A DNA stretch of 64,000 nucleotides. Source: Actinopolyspora lacussalsi (lineage in GTDB: Bacteria > Actinomycetota > Actinomycetes > Mycobacteriales > Pseudonocardiaceae). Each line of letters begins with the position of its first letter. Within the stretch, counting starts at the first letter, position 1. A model generated the notes under the pieces. It was not told the origin of the DNA, searched no databases, and was given only the letters and a program-made list of their open reading frames with translations. The position numbers were made by a program, and so were the translations under genes. Shown here piece by piece: positions 9,101 through 17,267 of this stretch. The DNA lies in contig JAURUC010000001.1 in the NCBI GenBank assembly GCA_030803735.1, positions 1,807,501 to 1,871,500 of the forward strand, written 5' to 3'.

Positions 9101-9643
9101 GCACTGCTGGACACGATTGATCAGTGGTGCGCGCCGCGAGCACTCGAACTGCTCACCGGAGACCGCACCGATCCGGACGAGAGCACACCCCCGCTGCTGG
9201 GCGAGCAGGCACCCGAGCACCCCACCCCGAGTGGCGAGCTGACCCTGACCGCGGAATCGCTCGACGAACTGCGGAACTGCCGCAACGAGCTGCAACGGCT
9301 CATCTATCGCAAGCGATATCCCGAACTCTTCGAGATCGCCTCGCGACGTCGTACCGCCGCTCCACATCCCGACTTTCCGTTGGAACGGCTGTCCCTCGAA
9401 CTCGCCCTGACGGCACGACTGGCCGCGCAACGGGATCGCGACGCGACGGCGGTCGAACGACTGGTGCGCCCCGGCTGGACCCACCTCGCCGAACTCGCCC
9501 CCGACCGGGTCGCCACCGATCTGGTGCTCGCCGAGTTCCTGACGGTGGCGCACCAGGCGAGGCAAGAGCAGCAGGCTGGGCAGGAACAGCAGTCGAACGA
9601 GCCCTCCCCGACACCACAACACAGCAGAAAGAATCCTTCGTGA
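6116..9643 (+). CDS. Large protein of unknown family, coupled to the DUF1998 helicase
   Basis: 1175 residues, family not recognised. Residues 1-165 are rich in Pro, Glu and Thr and probably disordered. From about 170 the sequence becomes ordered (LPALKLLEDSERRW). A central stretch (about 360-560) looks beta-rich, and the C-terminal third (about 860-1150) looks helical. I see no ATPase, nuclease or methylase motif. The TTG start at 6116 is chosen because GGGA lies five bases upstream; the next in-frame candidate, GTG at codon 11, lacks a site. Its TGA stop overlaps the GTG of the helicase gene (GTGA at 9640-9643), so the two products are probably made together and may form a complex. Large uncharacterised partners encoded beside DUF1998 helicases are known in defence loci; that parallel is inference. 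Confidence 0.75.
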   Translation: MRFRDRLSELVTTLRQLFRTTGDEESPGTEPRQGQSPNSHDEDRTDEHAPFSDPPDSYPTQPIPAAVIDPRPPSRQPMHSKPLPETPRPPSEPHPPSEHSLLDPETVPIPIGPPVTSPETVPTPAETDAEPSVRRYTLRGVIPLPETADETPTTTGIAPAEEPAPTLPALKLLEDSERRWRNTPHAARAAENPTAGKHRRNLVLVALQAYERLRAEYAPESDPDTVFRRWPCCTVVTLVRLVADSPEPGEPRDALSPPAVEAALGPAAETPVTIDADTWLRAFASAWHTLTERDRNELTAHRGERHTTALTALLSTAGIGEPQAATFEAGLDPDRRTVVLASEVALPRLWRVRAGSAVCPLVENHWLVTRPAETVECHDPFGESQWVPLVNPDDPLLVFDAEGALIPAGEPIPAGEVWLLHRGEPGPGCFDGKRQVLEELVPPNGWTGWWLGRVLLDETRGVRPRIGDGTTGTRFGDWRAVNLAAHAEFAFDAPVPTLRDRDGDSVYSAAPVLHLTGSDTQPWTVEITGETPEQSASWEVNAADGPVELNELMPHLAMGRFRIRAVNSDRQANSTTFTLVKGIVATPTPRVRMFRETGQLYRARVSIRTPEHVRAVPETVQLSESTRSAEVELRAADDTRRLTLRVEPEHAAVRKRLGTHNQDWGINRLHYTLGQLSENACLDLALPEVAREAHDRAPVLLAHDGTGTLQQLRGQQLPANDVIRYKLAGLIDTVRAHGSLRLRLDLPRQGAELATVRLPKPASGVRKQGARLLITERAVRERLRVRVDCPYTPWQPTHTVELADSEDTVQLPPRFDTEAPLLVTVHHSWARPNRTGGVTPPGAGSVFRLGDERRIPELAEPVEQETAGYLAGQGSLPRTTTALPLLWASAAHAEQLLEPSSGRATAQECAIKLGDDPVAALLASSGSGTSARDLVPVIVRSGIAAHASRQVADPERVRAIWPNRPLPALLLTGPLLFYRTGSAGWEQDELDTTETALLDTIDQWCAPRALELLTGDRTDPDESTPPLLGEQAPEHPTPSGELTLTAESLDELRNCRNELQRLIYRKRYPELFEIASRRRTAAPHPDFPLERLSLELALTARLAAQRDRDATAVERLVRPGWTHLAELAPDRVATDLVLAEFLTVAHQARQEQQAGQEQQSNEPSPTPQHSRKNPS

Positions 9644-12600
9644 GCCGATTCAACCCACTGCACGCCAGCGCACAGATCAACGAGGCATACCGCCGCTACC
9701 TGCGCTCGCTGCTCCCACTGCGGGACTCCGCGCTGGCAGGCGCACTCGACGAAGCCATTACCAGCAGCCCGCTGCTGTCCAACGGCCCGTTGCTGGAAGC
9801 GAACCCGAGCTACGAGGCAGGCGCGGACATCACCGAGCTGATCGCGGAAGGAGTGCTGCCCGAGTCCTTCCTGGATTTCACCGGACCGGAGCTGCCCGCG
9901 AATCGACCACTGCATCGGCACCAGGAGAACGCGGTACGGAAAGCACGGGCGGGCCGCAATCTCGTGGTGGCCACCGGGACAGGCTCCGGAAAGACCGAGA
10001 GTTTCCTGCTGCCCATCCTGGCGCACCTGGCCGAACAGCGAGCGGCGGGAACTCTCGGGCCGGGGGTTCGAGCGCTGCTGCTGTACCCGATGAACGCGCT
10101 GGCCAACGACCAGATGAAACGGCTACGCAGGCTGTTGGCCGCGATTCCCGATGTCACCTTCGGCCGCTACACCGGCGACACCGAGGAAAGCAGGTCCAAG
10201 GCCGAGGACTCCTTCCACCGACTCAACCCGGGCGAGCAGCGGCTGCCCAACGAGCTGCTCAGCAGGGAGGAAATGCGCGCGGCACCGCCGCACCTGCTGC
10301 TGACCAACTACGCGATGCTGGAATACCTGCTGCTGCGTCCGCAGGACACGGAACTGTTCGCCAACACCGATTCCTCCCACTGGCGCTTCGTGGTCGTAGA
10401 CGAGGCGCACGTCTACGACGGAGCCAAGGGCAGCGAGCTGGCGATGCTGCTGCGCAGACTGCGGGACCGGGTCGGTGTGACCGAGGAGCCGCGTGCGATA
10501 GCCACCAGCGCCACCGTGGGAGCCGACCGCGATCCGACGGCCGTCACCGACTTCGCCACCCGACTGTTCGGACTGCCCTTCGACTGGGATCCCGACAACT
10601 CGGAGCGGCAGGATCTGGTCACCGCTGTGAAACCGGTGCGAATCACGACGACGGCCGGATGGGGACCGTTGCCACCGTCGAGCTATGCCGAGTTGCTGGC
10701 CACGGAGAATCCCCGAACCGAGCTGCTGCGCACCGCGCGCGAACACGGCTGGGAGGGCGACGACGCCGCCGAAGCGCTGCGATGCGAGGCACGGCTGCGA
10801 CGATTGCACGAGCTGCTCGACGAACACCCGCGACCGATCCGGGACATCGCCGCGGAACTCGTCCCGGAACAACACGGCGACGAGGCCACCGAAACCGCCA
10901 CCGCCCTGGTCACGCTCGCGGGGAGCGTGCACGACTCGGACCGGACGCCGGTGCTTTCCACCAGGTTCCACTTCTTCGTACGCGCCACCGAGGGCGCGTT
11001 CAGCTGTCTGGGAACCGACCAGGAGCAACATCTGAGCCTGAACCGCCGGGAGCGGTGCGAACGCTGTCCCAGGGTGGTGTTCGAGCTGGGAGGTTGCCAG
11101 CGGTGCGGAGCGGTGCACCTGCACGGTGCCATGGACAAAACTGGACTGCTGCCGCGCCACGTCCCCTGGCGGGCGGGGGTGGACCACCGGCACGCCTGGC
11201 TGCTGCTGGAGGACCACGACAGCGCGGATCCACGGCACGTGGACGAGGACGACGCGCTGCTGGAGGAAGGAAAGACCACCGAGGACAGTCCGTACCACCT
11301 GTGTGTCGGTTGCGGATCGCTGCACCAGAGCATCGCGAGCGAATGCCCGGTCGACGAGTGCCCGGGTACCGAGCTGCGCCCGGCTCGACTGATCCACTCC
11401 CAGTCCGGGGTGCTGGAGCACTGCCTGGCCTGCGGAGCGCGAGGCGGCGGGCTGATCAGGCTGCTGGAAAGCGGCGCCGAAGCGGCCACCTCGGTGCTGG
11501 CAACCTCCCTGTACCAGGCACTGCCACCCGATACCAGCGACGAAACCGTGAACCTGCCGGGGCAGGGACGCAAGCTGCTGTTCTTCAGCGACAGCAGGCA
11601 GACCGCCGCCTACTTCGCCCCCTATCTCAAGGACACCCACGAGAGCCTCGCGCACCGCGGACTGCTGCTGTCAAGCCTACGTAGCTGGGACGAAGAGGAG
11701 GAAGGCGAACCCGCCACGATCGACGACCTCGTACCCCAGACCGCCCGGACAGCCAACCGCGCCCGGGTATTCGAGGAGGACACCTCCCGCCGAAACCGCG
11801 AACGTCACGCCGCGCTGTGGACGATGCGGGAAGTGATCAGCTACCACGACCGCCAGTCTCTGGAAGGTGTGGGGCTGCTCCGGGTGGAACTGGCACGCAA
11901 ACCCCACTGGCGGCCCCCACAGCAGTTGCTGGAGCTGGGGCTCACCCAGGAGGAGAGCTGGAACCTGCTGCAGGAACTGCTGCGCACACTGCGCACCCAG
12001 GGTGCGGTGGACATGCCGGAGGACGTCGACGCCGACGACGAGGCGTTCGCACCTCGACGCGGGCCGATCCACGTGCGTATGTCGGGTTCCGACGCCAAGC
12101 GGAAAGTGCTGAGCTGGCTGCCGACGTCCGGCACCAACCGGCGCCTGGACTACCTGACCCGAGTGCTACGACGGATGGGCAGCGATACGGACCCGCGTAA
12201 GCTGCTGGAAGAGCTGTGGCAGGAACTCACCCCGGCGAAGAGCGGTGACGGTCCCGCCGGCTGGTTGTGCTCCGAGACCTTGCCCCGGCTCGGAACGGTA
12301 CGCCGGATCGACCACCGCAAACTGCGGTTGCGCCCGGTGCGGGAGTCGGAACGGTTGTTCCGCTGCGACCGCTGTCGTCGGATTCTCGGCTTCGGCGTAC
12401 GCGGTGTCTGTCCCACCCTGCGCTGTGACGGGACCCTCGAACCCTGGTATCGCCCCGCCGAGGCCGAGGAGCGTGACCACTACCGACACCTGTACCAGAA
12501 GTCCGATCCGGTGCCCATGAGCGTGCAGGAGCACACCGCGCAGTGGAGCAACGAGAAGGCCGCCGAGATCCAGGGCGAGTTCGTCCGGGGCGAGCTGAAC

Positions 12601-14460
12601 GCACTGTCCTGCTCCACCACGTTCGAACTCGGCGTGGACGTCGGCGAGCTACAAACGGTCGTGCTGCGCAACATGCCACCGACCACGGCCAACTACGTGC
12701 AACGCGCGGGCCGCGCCGGTCGACGTGCTGACTCGGCGGCACTGGCGTTGACCTACGCCCAGCGGCGTTCGCACGATCTGTTCCGGTTCAGCGAACCGGA
12801 GAAGATGATCGCGGGTGAGACCCGGCCACCCGTCGTGCCGCTGGAGAACGCACGCATCGACCGCAGGCACGCCCACTCGGTGGCCCTGGCAGCGTTCTTC
12901 CGCGCGATGAAGCAGCGATACGGGGAGAGCTGGCGCACGGCGGGCGAATTCTTCCTGCCACCGGATCCCACGCCGCCCGATTTCGTGCTGCCCGTCGCGA
13001 GGCTTTCGGAGTTCCTCCGTCCGGTGCCGGACCCGGTGCGTGCCAGTATGGACGAGATCCTGCCCGAAAGCGTGCACCGGGAGCTCGGAGTAGCCACCGA
13101 CTCCTGGGTCGCCGAACTCGAACGACTGCTGGAAAGCACCCGCCAGGAACTGGTCCAGGATGTGACCGCTTTCGAGGAACGCAGGGAAGAAGCCGTACGG
13201 CAGCAGAACTACCGGGCTGCCGAACAGTACAAGAAAGTACTCGAAACACTTCGGAAGCGCCCCCTGATCAACTTCCTGGCCACCCACAACGTGCTGCCCA
13301 AGTACGGCTTCCCGGTGGACACCGTCGAACTGCGCACCGACCACGCGAAAGGCGGGCGGAACCCCGGTCTGGAACTGACCAGAGATCTGAGCATGGCCAT
13401 CAGCGAGTACGCGCCGGGATCCGAGGTCATCGCCGGTGGCAGGCGGTGGACGTCGGGCGGGGTGTACCGCCTGCCGGGGCGGGACCTGGTCAGCCGGTAC
13501 TACGCGGTGTGCGAAGCGTGCGGGCACTACCGGGAATCCGTCGAGGTCCCGGACACCGAATGCCCCGCCTGCCACCAGGAAAACACCCGCAAGACGCAAC
13601 AGTACGTCGAGCCCTCCTACGGATTCGTCGCCTCCGAACACACCGAGCAGAAAGCGAGTCAGGCTCCCCGACGCTCGTGGACGGGTGCCACCTACATCGT
13701 CGACTCGCACGCGGACGTCGAGGAGAACAGCCTCACCTTTCCCACGGGAGAGATGCTGGAGTGGCGTTCCGGGACACGCGGGCAGTTCGTGGTCGTCAAC
13801 GAAGGCCCGAACCGCACTGGTTTCCAGCTGTGCCAACGGTGCGGCTGGGGCCGGCCGGTGGGCTCGGAAAAGCCGCCGAGACCACACCGCCACCTGCTCA
13901 AGGACGGCGACTGCGAGGGTCCGCTGCAGAGATTCTCGCTGGCACACCGCTACGAGACCGACTTCGTGGAACTGCGCTTCCCGCCGATGTTGCTGCTGGA
14001 CCACGACCAGGAGACGCTGCGCTCGGCGCTGTACGCACTGCTGGAAGGAGCGGCCGTAGCGCTGGAGATCAGCCGCGACGACATCGACGGCACGGTGCAC
14101 CGCGGTGAGGACGGTGTGCCCTCGCTGGTGCTGTTCGACACCACCCCGGGCGGTGCGGGCAGCACACAGCGCATCGCCCACGGTCTCGTCGACGTGGTAC
14201 GCGCCGCCGCGAAACGCATGCACGACTGCGAGTGCGGACCGGAAACGAGCTGCTACGGCTGCCTGCGGGGATTCCGCAACCAGCGCTACCACGAACTGCT
14301 CTCGCGCGGGGCAGCGCTGGAACTGCTGCACGAGTTCGTTCCCGTCGCGGGAAACGCTGCCTCGCAGGGTGCTGCCTCGGAGAACGCGGCGTCCGACGAC
14401 GCGGGCACGAACGGCACCTTCCCGGACAGCGTCGCTCCGAACCACCCCACGCCGAGGTGA
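9640..14460 (+). CDS. DEAD/DEAH-box helicase with C-terminal DUF1998 domain
   Basis: 1606 residues, superfamily 2. Walker A is TGTGSGKT (112-119), box II is DEAH (254-257), motif III is SATV (290-293) and motif VI is QRAGRAGRR (1021-1029). The C-terminus carries the DUF1998 signature, a C.C......C..C cluster from residue 1530 (CECGPETSCYGC). Further cysteine pairs near 473, 555, 595, 909, 1291 and 1398 suggest several zinc ribbons inserted in and after the motor. Helicases of this build include MrfA/YprA, DpdJ and DruE, and DISARM splits similar parts over DrmA and DrmB (family knowledge). The GTG start overlaps the upstream stop; in-frame sequence before it is shadow of the preceding gene. 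The sigma gene follows after 7 bp, indicating one transcript. Confidence 0.92.
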   Translation: MSRFNPLHASAQINEAYRRYLRSLLPLRDSALAGALDEAITSSPLLSNGPLLEANPSYEAGADITELIAEGVLPESFLDFTGPELPANRPLHRHQENAVRKARAGRNLVVATGTGSGKTESFLLPILAHLAEQRAAGTLGPGVRALLLYPMNALANDQMKRLRRLLAAIPDVTFGRYTGDTEESRSKAEDSFHRLNPGEQRLPNELLSREEMRAAPPHLLLTNYAMLEYLLLRPQDTELFANTDSSHWRFVVVDEAHVYDGAKGSELAMLLRRLRDRVGVTEEPRAIATSATVGADRDPTAVTDFATRLFGLPFDWDPDNSERQDLVTAVKPVRITTTAGWGPLPPSSYAELLATENPRTELLRTAREHGWEGDDAAEALRCEARLRRLHELLDEHPRPIRDIAAELVPEQHGDEATETATALVTLAGSVHDSDRTPVLSTRFHFFVRATEGAFSCLGTDQEQHLSLNRRERCERCPRVVFELGGCQRCGAVHLHGAMDKTGLLPRHVPWRAGVDHRHAWLLLEDHDSADPRHVDEDDALLEEGKTTEDSPYHLCVGCGSLHQSIASECPVDECPGTELRPARLIHSQSGVLEHCLACGARGGGLIRLLESGAEAATSVLATSLYQALPPDTSDETVNLPGQGRKLLFFSDSRQTAAYFAPYLKDTHESLAHRGLLLSSLRSWDEEEEGEPATIDDLVPQTARTANRARVFEEDTSRRNRERHAALWTMREVISYHDRQSLEGVGLLRVELARKPHWRPPQQLLELGLTQEESWNLLQELLRTLRTQGAVDMPEDVDADDEAFAPRRGPIHVRMSGSDAKRKVLSWLPTSGTNRRLDYLTRVLRRMGSDTDPRKLLEELWQELTPAKSGDGPAGWLCSETLPRLGTVRRIDHRKLRLRPVRESERLFRCDRCRRILGFGVRGVCPTLRCDGTLEPWYRPAEAEERDHYRHLYQKSDPVPMSVQEHTAQWSNEKAAEIQGEFVRGELNALSCSTTFELGVDVGELQTVVLRNMPPTTANYVQRAGRAGRRADSAALALTYAQRRSHDLFRFSEPEKMIAGETRPPVVPLENARIDRRHAHSVALAAFFRAMKQRYGESWRTAGEFFLPPDPTPPDFVLPVARLSEFLRPVPDPVRASMDEILPESVHRELGVATDSWVAELERLLESTRQELVQDVTAFEERREEAVRQQNYRAAEQYKKVLETLRKRPLINFLATHNVLPKYGFPVDTVELRTDHAKGGRNPGLELTRDLSMAISEYAPGSEVIAGGRRWTSGGVYRLPGRDLVSRYYAVCEACGHYRESVEVPDTECPACHQENTRKTQQYVEPSYGFVASEHTEQKASQAPRRSWTGATYIVDSHADVEENSLTFPTGEMLEWRSGTRGQFVVVNEGPNRTGFQLCQRCGWGRPVGSEKPPRPHRHLLKDGDCEGPLQRFSLAHRYETDFVELRFPPMLLLDHDQETLRSALYALLEGAAVALEISRDDIDGTVHRGEDGVPSLVLFDTTPGGAGSTQRIAHGLVDVVRAAAKRMHDCECGPETSCYGCLRGFRNQRYHELLSRGAALELLHEFVPVAGNAASQGAASENAASDDAGTNGTFPDSVAPNHPTPR

Positions 14461-14467
14461 GACCGCC

Positions 14468-16042
14468 ATGCAAAGCACCGAATCCGTAACATCGGATGCG
14501 AACGCGACATCCCGCGGTGCCGCCGTCACCGCTTTGGGAGAACTCGCCGCACAACGCGAGCTCGGCTTCCCCGACGTACAGTCAGTGCTCCGCGAGTACG
14601 CAATCCCACGAACGGAATTCCGATTACTGCTCAGCGAACTGGCGCGGGCCGGGATACGACTGCCCGCGAGCCTGGCGGGACAGGAAGTACCGGCCCCCGC
14701 TGGCCCCCGTCCCGAAACGACTCCTCGACCGGAATCGACCTCCGCTCCGGAAACCGCTCCCCATCCGGATCGGCGGAGCGGATCGTACGACCCGGCCCGG
14801 AACGGGGCGGGAGTCCCGAAACCGCGTACGGAGCTCGCACTGCGCGGGGACGAGGTACTGGACCTCTCGCGGATCTCGCTCGTCGATCTCGGAATCGTTC
14901 CCATCGAACAGCGGTCCGGGGACGTCTCGGAGGAGCGAGAAGAGGAGGAGGCGAAACCGGCGTCGGTATCACCTCGAGCGAGCGTCCCGCCTCCTGCCCG
15001 GGGACAGATGCACCACCCCGCGAGCCCCGCACAGGAGCCTCCCGAAACGCGTGAGCAGGAGCATTCGGAACCCGCGGATCCCGTTGACTCCCCCAGGGAT
15101 TCGGTGTGGCAGTACCGCGAGAAGATCTCGAAACACGAGCTGCTGTCGGCCGAGCGGGAGGTGGAACTCGCGAAGACGATCGAGGTAGGGCTGTTCGCCG
15201 AACAACGTCTGGAGCAGCGGGCGGAGCACGATTCACACGCGCGGGAACTACGAACACTGGTTCGGCGAGGCAGGGAGGCATTCGACGAATTCGTCAACGC
15301 CAACCTGCGATTGGTGTTTTCCAACGCCCAAAAGTACCAAGGGCACGGTCTGGATCTGGCCGACTTGGTGCAGGAGGGTAATCTCGGGCTGCTACGCGCG
15401 GTGATGAAGTTCGACTACCGGCAGGGCAACAAATTCTCGACCTACGCGACCTGGTGGATCCGGCAGGCCATCACCCGAGCGCTGGCCGACCAGCCTCGCA
15501 TGATCAGGTATCCGGTTCACGTCGTCGAGCGGCTGAATCCGGTACTCGCAGCGATCGAGACGCTCCGCGGCTCCGGTGCGGTGGTCGAATACTCAGCCGT
15601 CGCCGAACGGCTCGAAACCTCCGAGGAGGAAGTACGGCGGCTGCTGACCGAACTGCCCACCAGTACTTCGTTGGAAGGACTGCTGGAGAAGCTGGACGCG
15701 GTGACGCTGCACGAAGCGGCGGAGCGCAATCGGGACGCGGTCGAGCCGGATCTGTTCGGCCTCGAGTTCGAGGACGTGGAACGGGCGTTGGGATGGTGCG
15801 AAGAGCGCGAGCGCGACATCCTGCGGCGGCGGCACGGTTTCCTCGGGGAACCGGCCACGCTCGACACCATCGGGCAGGAGTACGGAGTCACCAGGGAACG
15901 AATCCGCCAGATCGAGAGCAAAGCGATCAAGAAGCTCAGGCGGTTCGCACCATTGCTGTACGACGAAAACCCGCCGCACGGTGGAGTGGAATCCGAGAAC
16001 GCCAAGAGCGCTACCGCCCCTGCCGAGGACGAGGGAAAGTAG
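14468..16042 (+). CDS. RpoD-like sigma-70 family factor inside the defence-like operon
   Basis: 524 residues. An N-terminal segment (about 20-65) resembles sigma region 1.1, followed by a Pro/Glu-rich linker (about 70-205). Region 1.2 is near 212-240 (LLSAEREVELAKTIE). Region 2 (275-342) includes FSTYATWWIRQAITRALADQ, retaining the Gln and Thr that read the -10 element in group 1 sigmas. Region 4.2 keeps VTRERIRQIE, the -35 reader. It should therefore recognise near-consensus promoters. Departures from RpoD include MIRYPVHVVE where RIPVHMVE-type sequence is usual, and a shortened region 3. The ATG lies 7 bp after the helicase stop; the longer open frame upstream is shadow. A sigma factor bound into a helicase operon is unusual and suggests the locus brings its own transcription switch. 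Confidence 0.9.
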   Translation: MQSTESVTSDANATSRGAAVTALGELAAQRELGFPDVQSVLREYAIPRTEFRLLLSELARAGIRLPASLAGQEVPAPAGPRPETTPRPESTSAPETAPHPDRRSGSYDPARNGAGVPKPRTELALRGDEVLDLSRISLVDLGIVPIEQRSGDVSEEREEEEAKPASVSPRASVPPPARGQMHHPASPAQEPPETREQEHSEPADPVDSPRDSVWQYREKISKHELLSAEREVELAKTIEVGLFAEQRLEQRAEHDSHARELRTLVRRGREAFDEFVNANLRLVFSNAQKYQGHGLDLADLVQEGNLGLLRAVMKFDYRQGNKFSTYATWWIRQAITRALADQPRMIRYPVHVVERLNPVLAAIETLRGSGAVVEYSAVAERLETSEEEVRRLLTELPTSTSLEGLLEKLDAVTLHEAAERNRDAVEPDLFGLEFEDVERALGWCEERERDILRRRHGFLGEPATLDTIGQEYGVTRERIRQIESKAIKKLRRFAPLLYDENPPHGGVESENAKSATAPAEDEGK

Positions 16043-16052
16043 CATCATCCAC

Positions 16053-16676
16053 ATGTCCATCAACGATCCCGCCACGCACGGGCACAACGACGCAGCGACC
16101 GACTCGGCGCGCCGCCCGCGCGACGTCGCCGAGCTGGTCGAGCGGATGCGGCTGGGCGTGCGGACGAAGTTCGTGTTCTTCTGGGGACATGGTCCGGAGC
16201 GGGACGGCAGTCCGGGACGCGGGTGCCTGAGCCAGTGGTGGCCCGCGCCGTTCACCGCGCACGATCGTGTCTTCGCCACCGCCGAGCACTACATGATGTG
16301 GCGCAAGGCGCGGCTGTTCGGCGACGAAGAAATGACCGAGCGGATCCTGGCCGCCGAGCACCCGCACCGCGCGAAAACATTGGGCCGAAAGGTGCGCGGC
16401 TTCGACCAACAACAGTGGGAGCGGGAACGGTTCGCCGCCGTGGTGGCGGGCAACGTGGCGAAGTTCGCCCAGCACGAGGAACCGCGCCACTTCCTGCGCA
16501 ACACCGGGGACCGGGTGCTGGTCGAGGCCAGCCCGCGCGACAGGGTGTGGGGCATCGGCCTAGCCGCCGACGAGCCGGCGGCGGGCGAGCCGGAACGGTG
16601 GCCGGGACTGAACCTGCTCGGCTTCGCGCTCATGGAAGTACGCGAAACGCTGCGCGATCGGGAACAGGCCGACTGA
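16053..16676 (+). CDS. NADAR-family protein
   Basis: 207 residues. The domain occupies about 35-200, with FFWGHGPERDG, the conserved ATAEHYMMWRKARLF box containing the predicted catalytic Glu, and a C-terminal GLNLLGFALMEVRE typical of the YbiA/NADAR (DUF1768) family. NADAR proteins cleave N-glycosidic bonds of riboflavin intermediates and related substrates, and some remove ADP-ribose from guanosine in DNA as antitoxins to DarT-like toxins. No DarT-like gene is seen in the window. The start is 10 bp after the sigma stop. A GAGGGA site is 16 bases upstream, rather far, so the exact start is less certain. Co-transcription with the sigma and helicase genes suggests a role in the same system. 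Confidence 0.85.
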   Translation: MSINDPATHGHNDAATDSARRPRDVAELVERMRLGVRTKFVFFWGHGPERDGSPGRGCLSQWWPAPFTAHDRVFATAEHYMMWRKARLFGDEEMTERILAAEHPHRAKTLGRKVRGFDQQQWERERFAAVVAGNVAKFAQHEEPRHFLRNTGDRVLVEASPRDRVWGIGLAADEPAAGEPERWPGLNLLGFALMEVRETLRDREQAD

Positions 16677-16721
16677 CCCCGTCCCGGCACGAAGGTCGTT
16701 GGCTCATCTACGGCATCACCA

Positions 16722-16737
16722 GGGGAAACGAGTCCCC
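16722..16737. terminator. Weak hairpin between convergent genes
   Basis: GGGGA and TCCCC arms around a six-base loop, between the NADAR stop and the convergent rbpA stop. There is no T-tract. It is a possible boundary between the accessory cluster and the core genome. Confidence 0.25.
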
Positions 16738-16814
16738 GGAAACGGCCCCGTGGCGACACCCGAACCGCGGCGGAAAGAATCAACAGGAAGTGGTGACGGC
16801 GGGGCGTCGGCGGC

Positions 16815-17168
16815 TCACTCCTCGGGGCGACCGCGTTGCTGCCGCAGCTTGCGCAGCGCCTCGTCGAGCAGTTCCATGCCGTCCTCGTCGCTGCGCCGTT
16901 CCTTGACGTAGGCGAGATGGCTCTTGTAGGGCTCGTTGCGCTTCGGCGGCGGTGGGTTCTCCCGGTCCCGCCCGGCCGGCAGCCCGCAGTGCGAGCACTC
17001 CCACGTGTCCGGAACCCGCGCGTCCATCGCGAACGAGGGCTCGGTCAGGTGCTCCTTGTCACACCAGTAGGCGACCCGCTGCCGGGGAGCCGACTCGCCG
17101 CGCTCGATCTCGGCACCGCTCGGGCTCGACCCGATGCGCATGCCGCGTATCGCGTTACCACCAGTCAT
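16815..17168 (-). CDS. rbpA: RNA polymerase-binding protein RbpA
   Basis: 117 residues. Actinobacterial RbpA binds the sigma subunit and core RNA polymerase and stabilises open complexes. The sequence shows the N-terminal tail (GGNAIRGMRIGS), the core domain with cysteine pairs (YWCDKEH and WECSHCG, zinc-binding in the Streptomyces protein), the basic linker (PPPPKRNEPYKSHLAYVKERRS) and the sigma-interacting C-terminal helix (EDGMELLDEALRKLRQQRG). It is convergent with the NADAR gene. A location next to secG is usual in actinomycetes. It is the first core gene beside an unusual RpoD-like sigma factor, which RbpA might also contact; that is speculation. Confidence 0.95.
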   Translation of the reverse strand: MTGGNAIRGMRIGSSPSGAEIERGESAPRQRVAYWCDKEHLTEPSFAMDARVPDTWECSHCGLPAGRDRENPPPPKRNEPYKSHLAYVKERRSDEDGMELLDEALRKLRQQRGRPEE

Positions 17169-17233
17169 CCGCTTTCACCCACCGTCTCACCGTCGTTCGG
17201 GCAGACATCGTGTGGACCGAGACCGCACGAGTA

Positions 17234-17259
17234 CGCGGCCGGGGCACACCCCGGCCGCG
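17234..17259 (-). terminator. Terminator after secG
   Basis: A perfect 11-bp inverted repeat (CGCGGCCGGGG, loop CACA) 8 bp beyond the secG stop codon. The G+C-rich stem without a long T-tract is typical of actinomycete terminators. It separates secG from rbpA. Confidence 0.75.
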
Positions 17260-17267
17260 CGTGCTCG

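Noticed and set aside
1..16676. Complete DISARM system
   Set aside because: DrmD-like and methylase genes are present, but no separate DrmA, DrmB (DUF1998-only) or DrmC phospholipase-D-type gene is seen; the DUF1998 helicase is a single long protein of another build.
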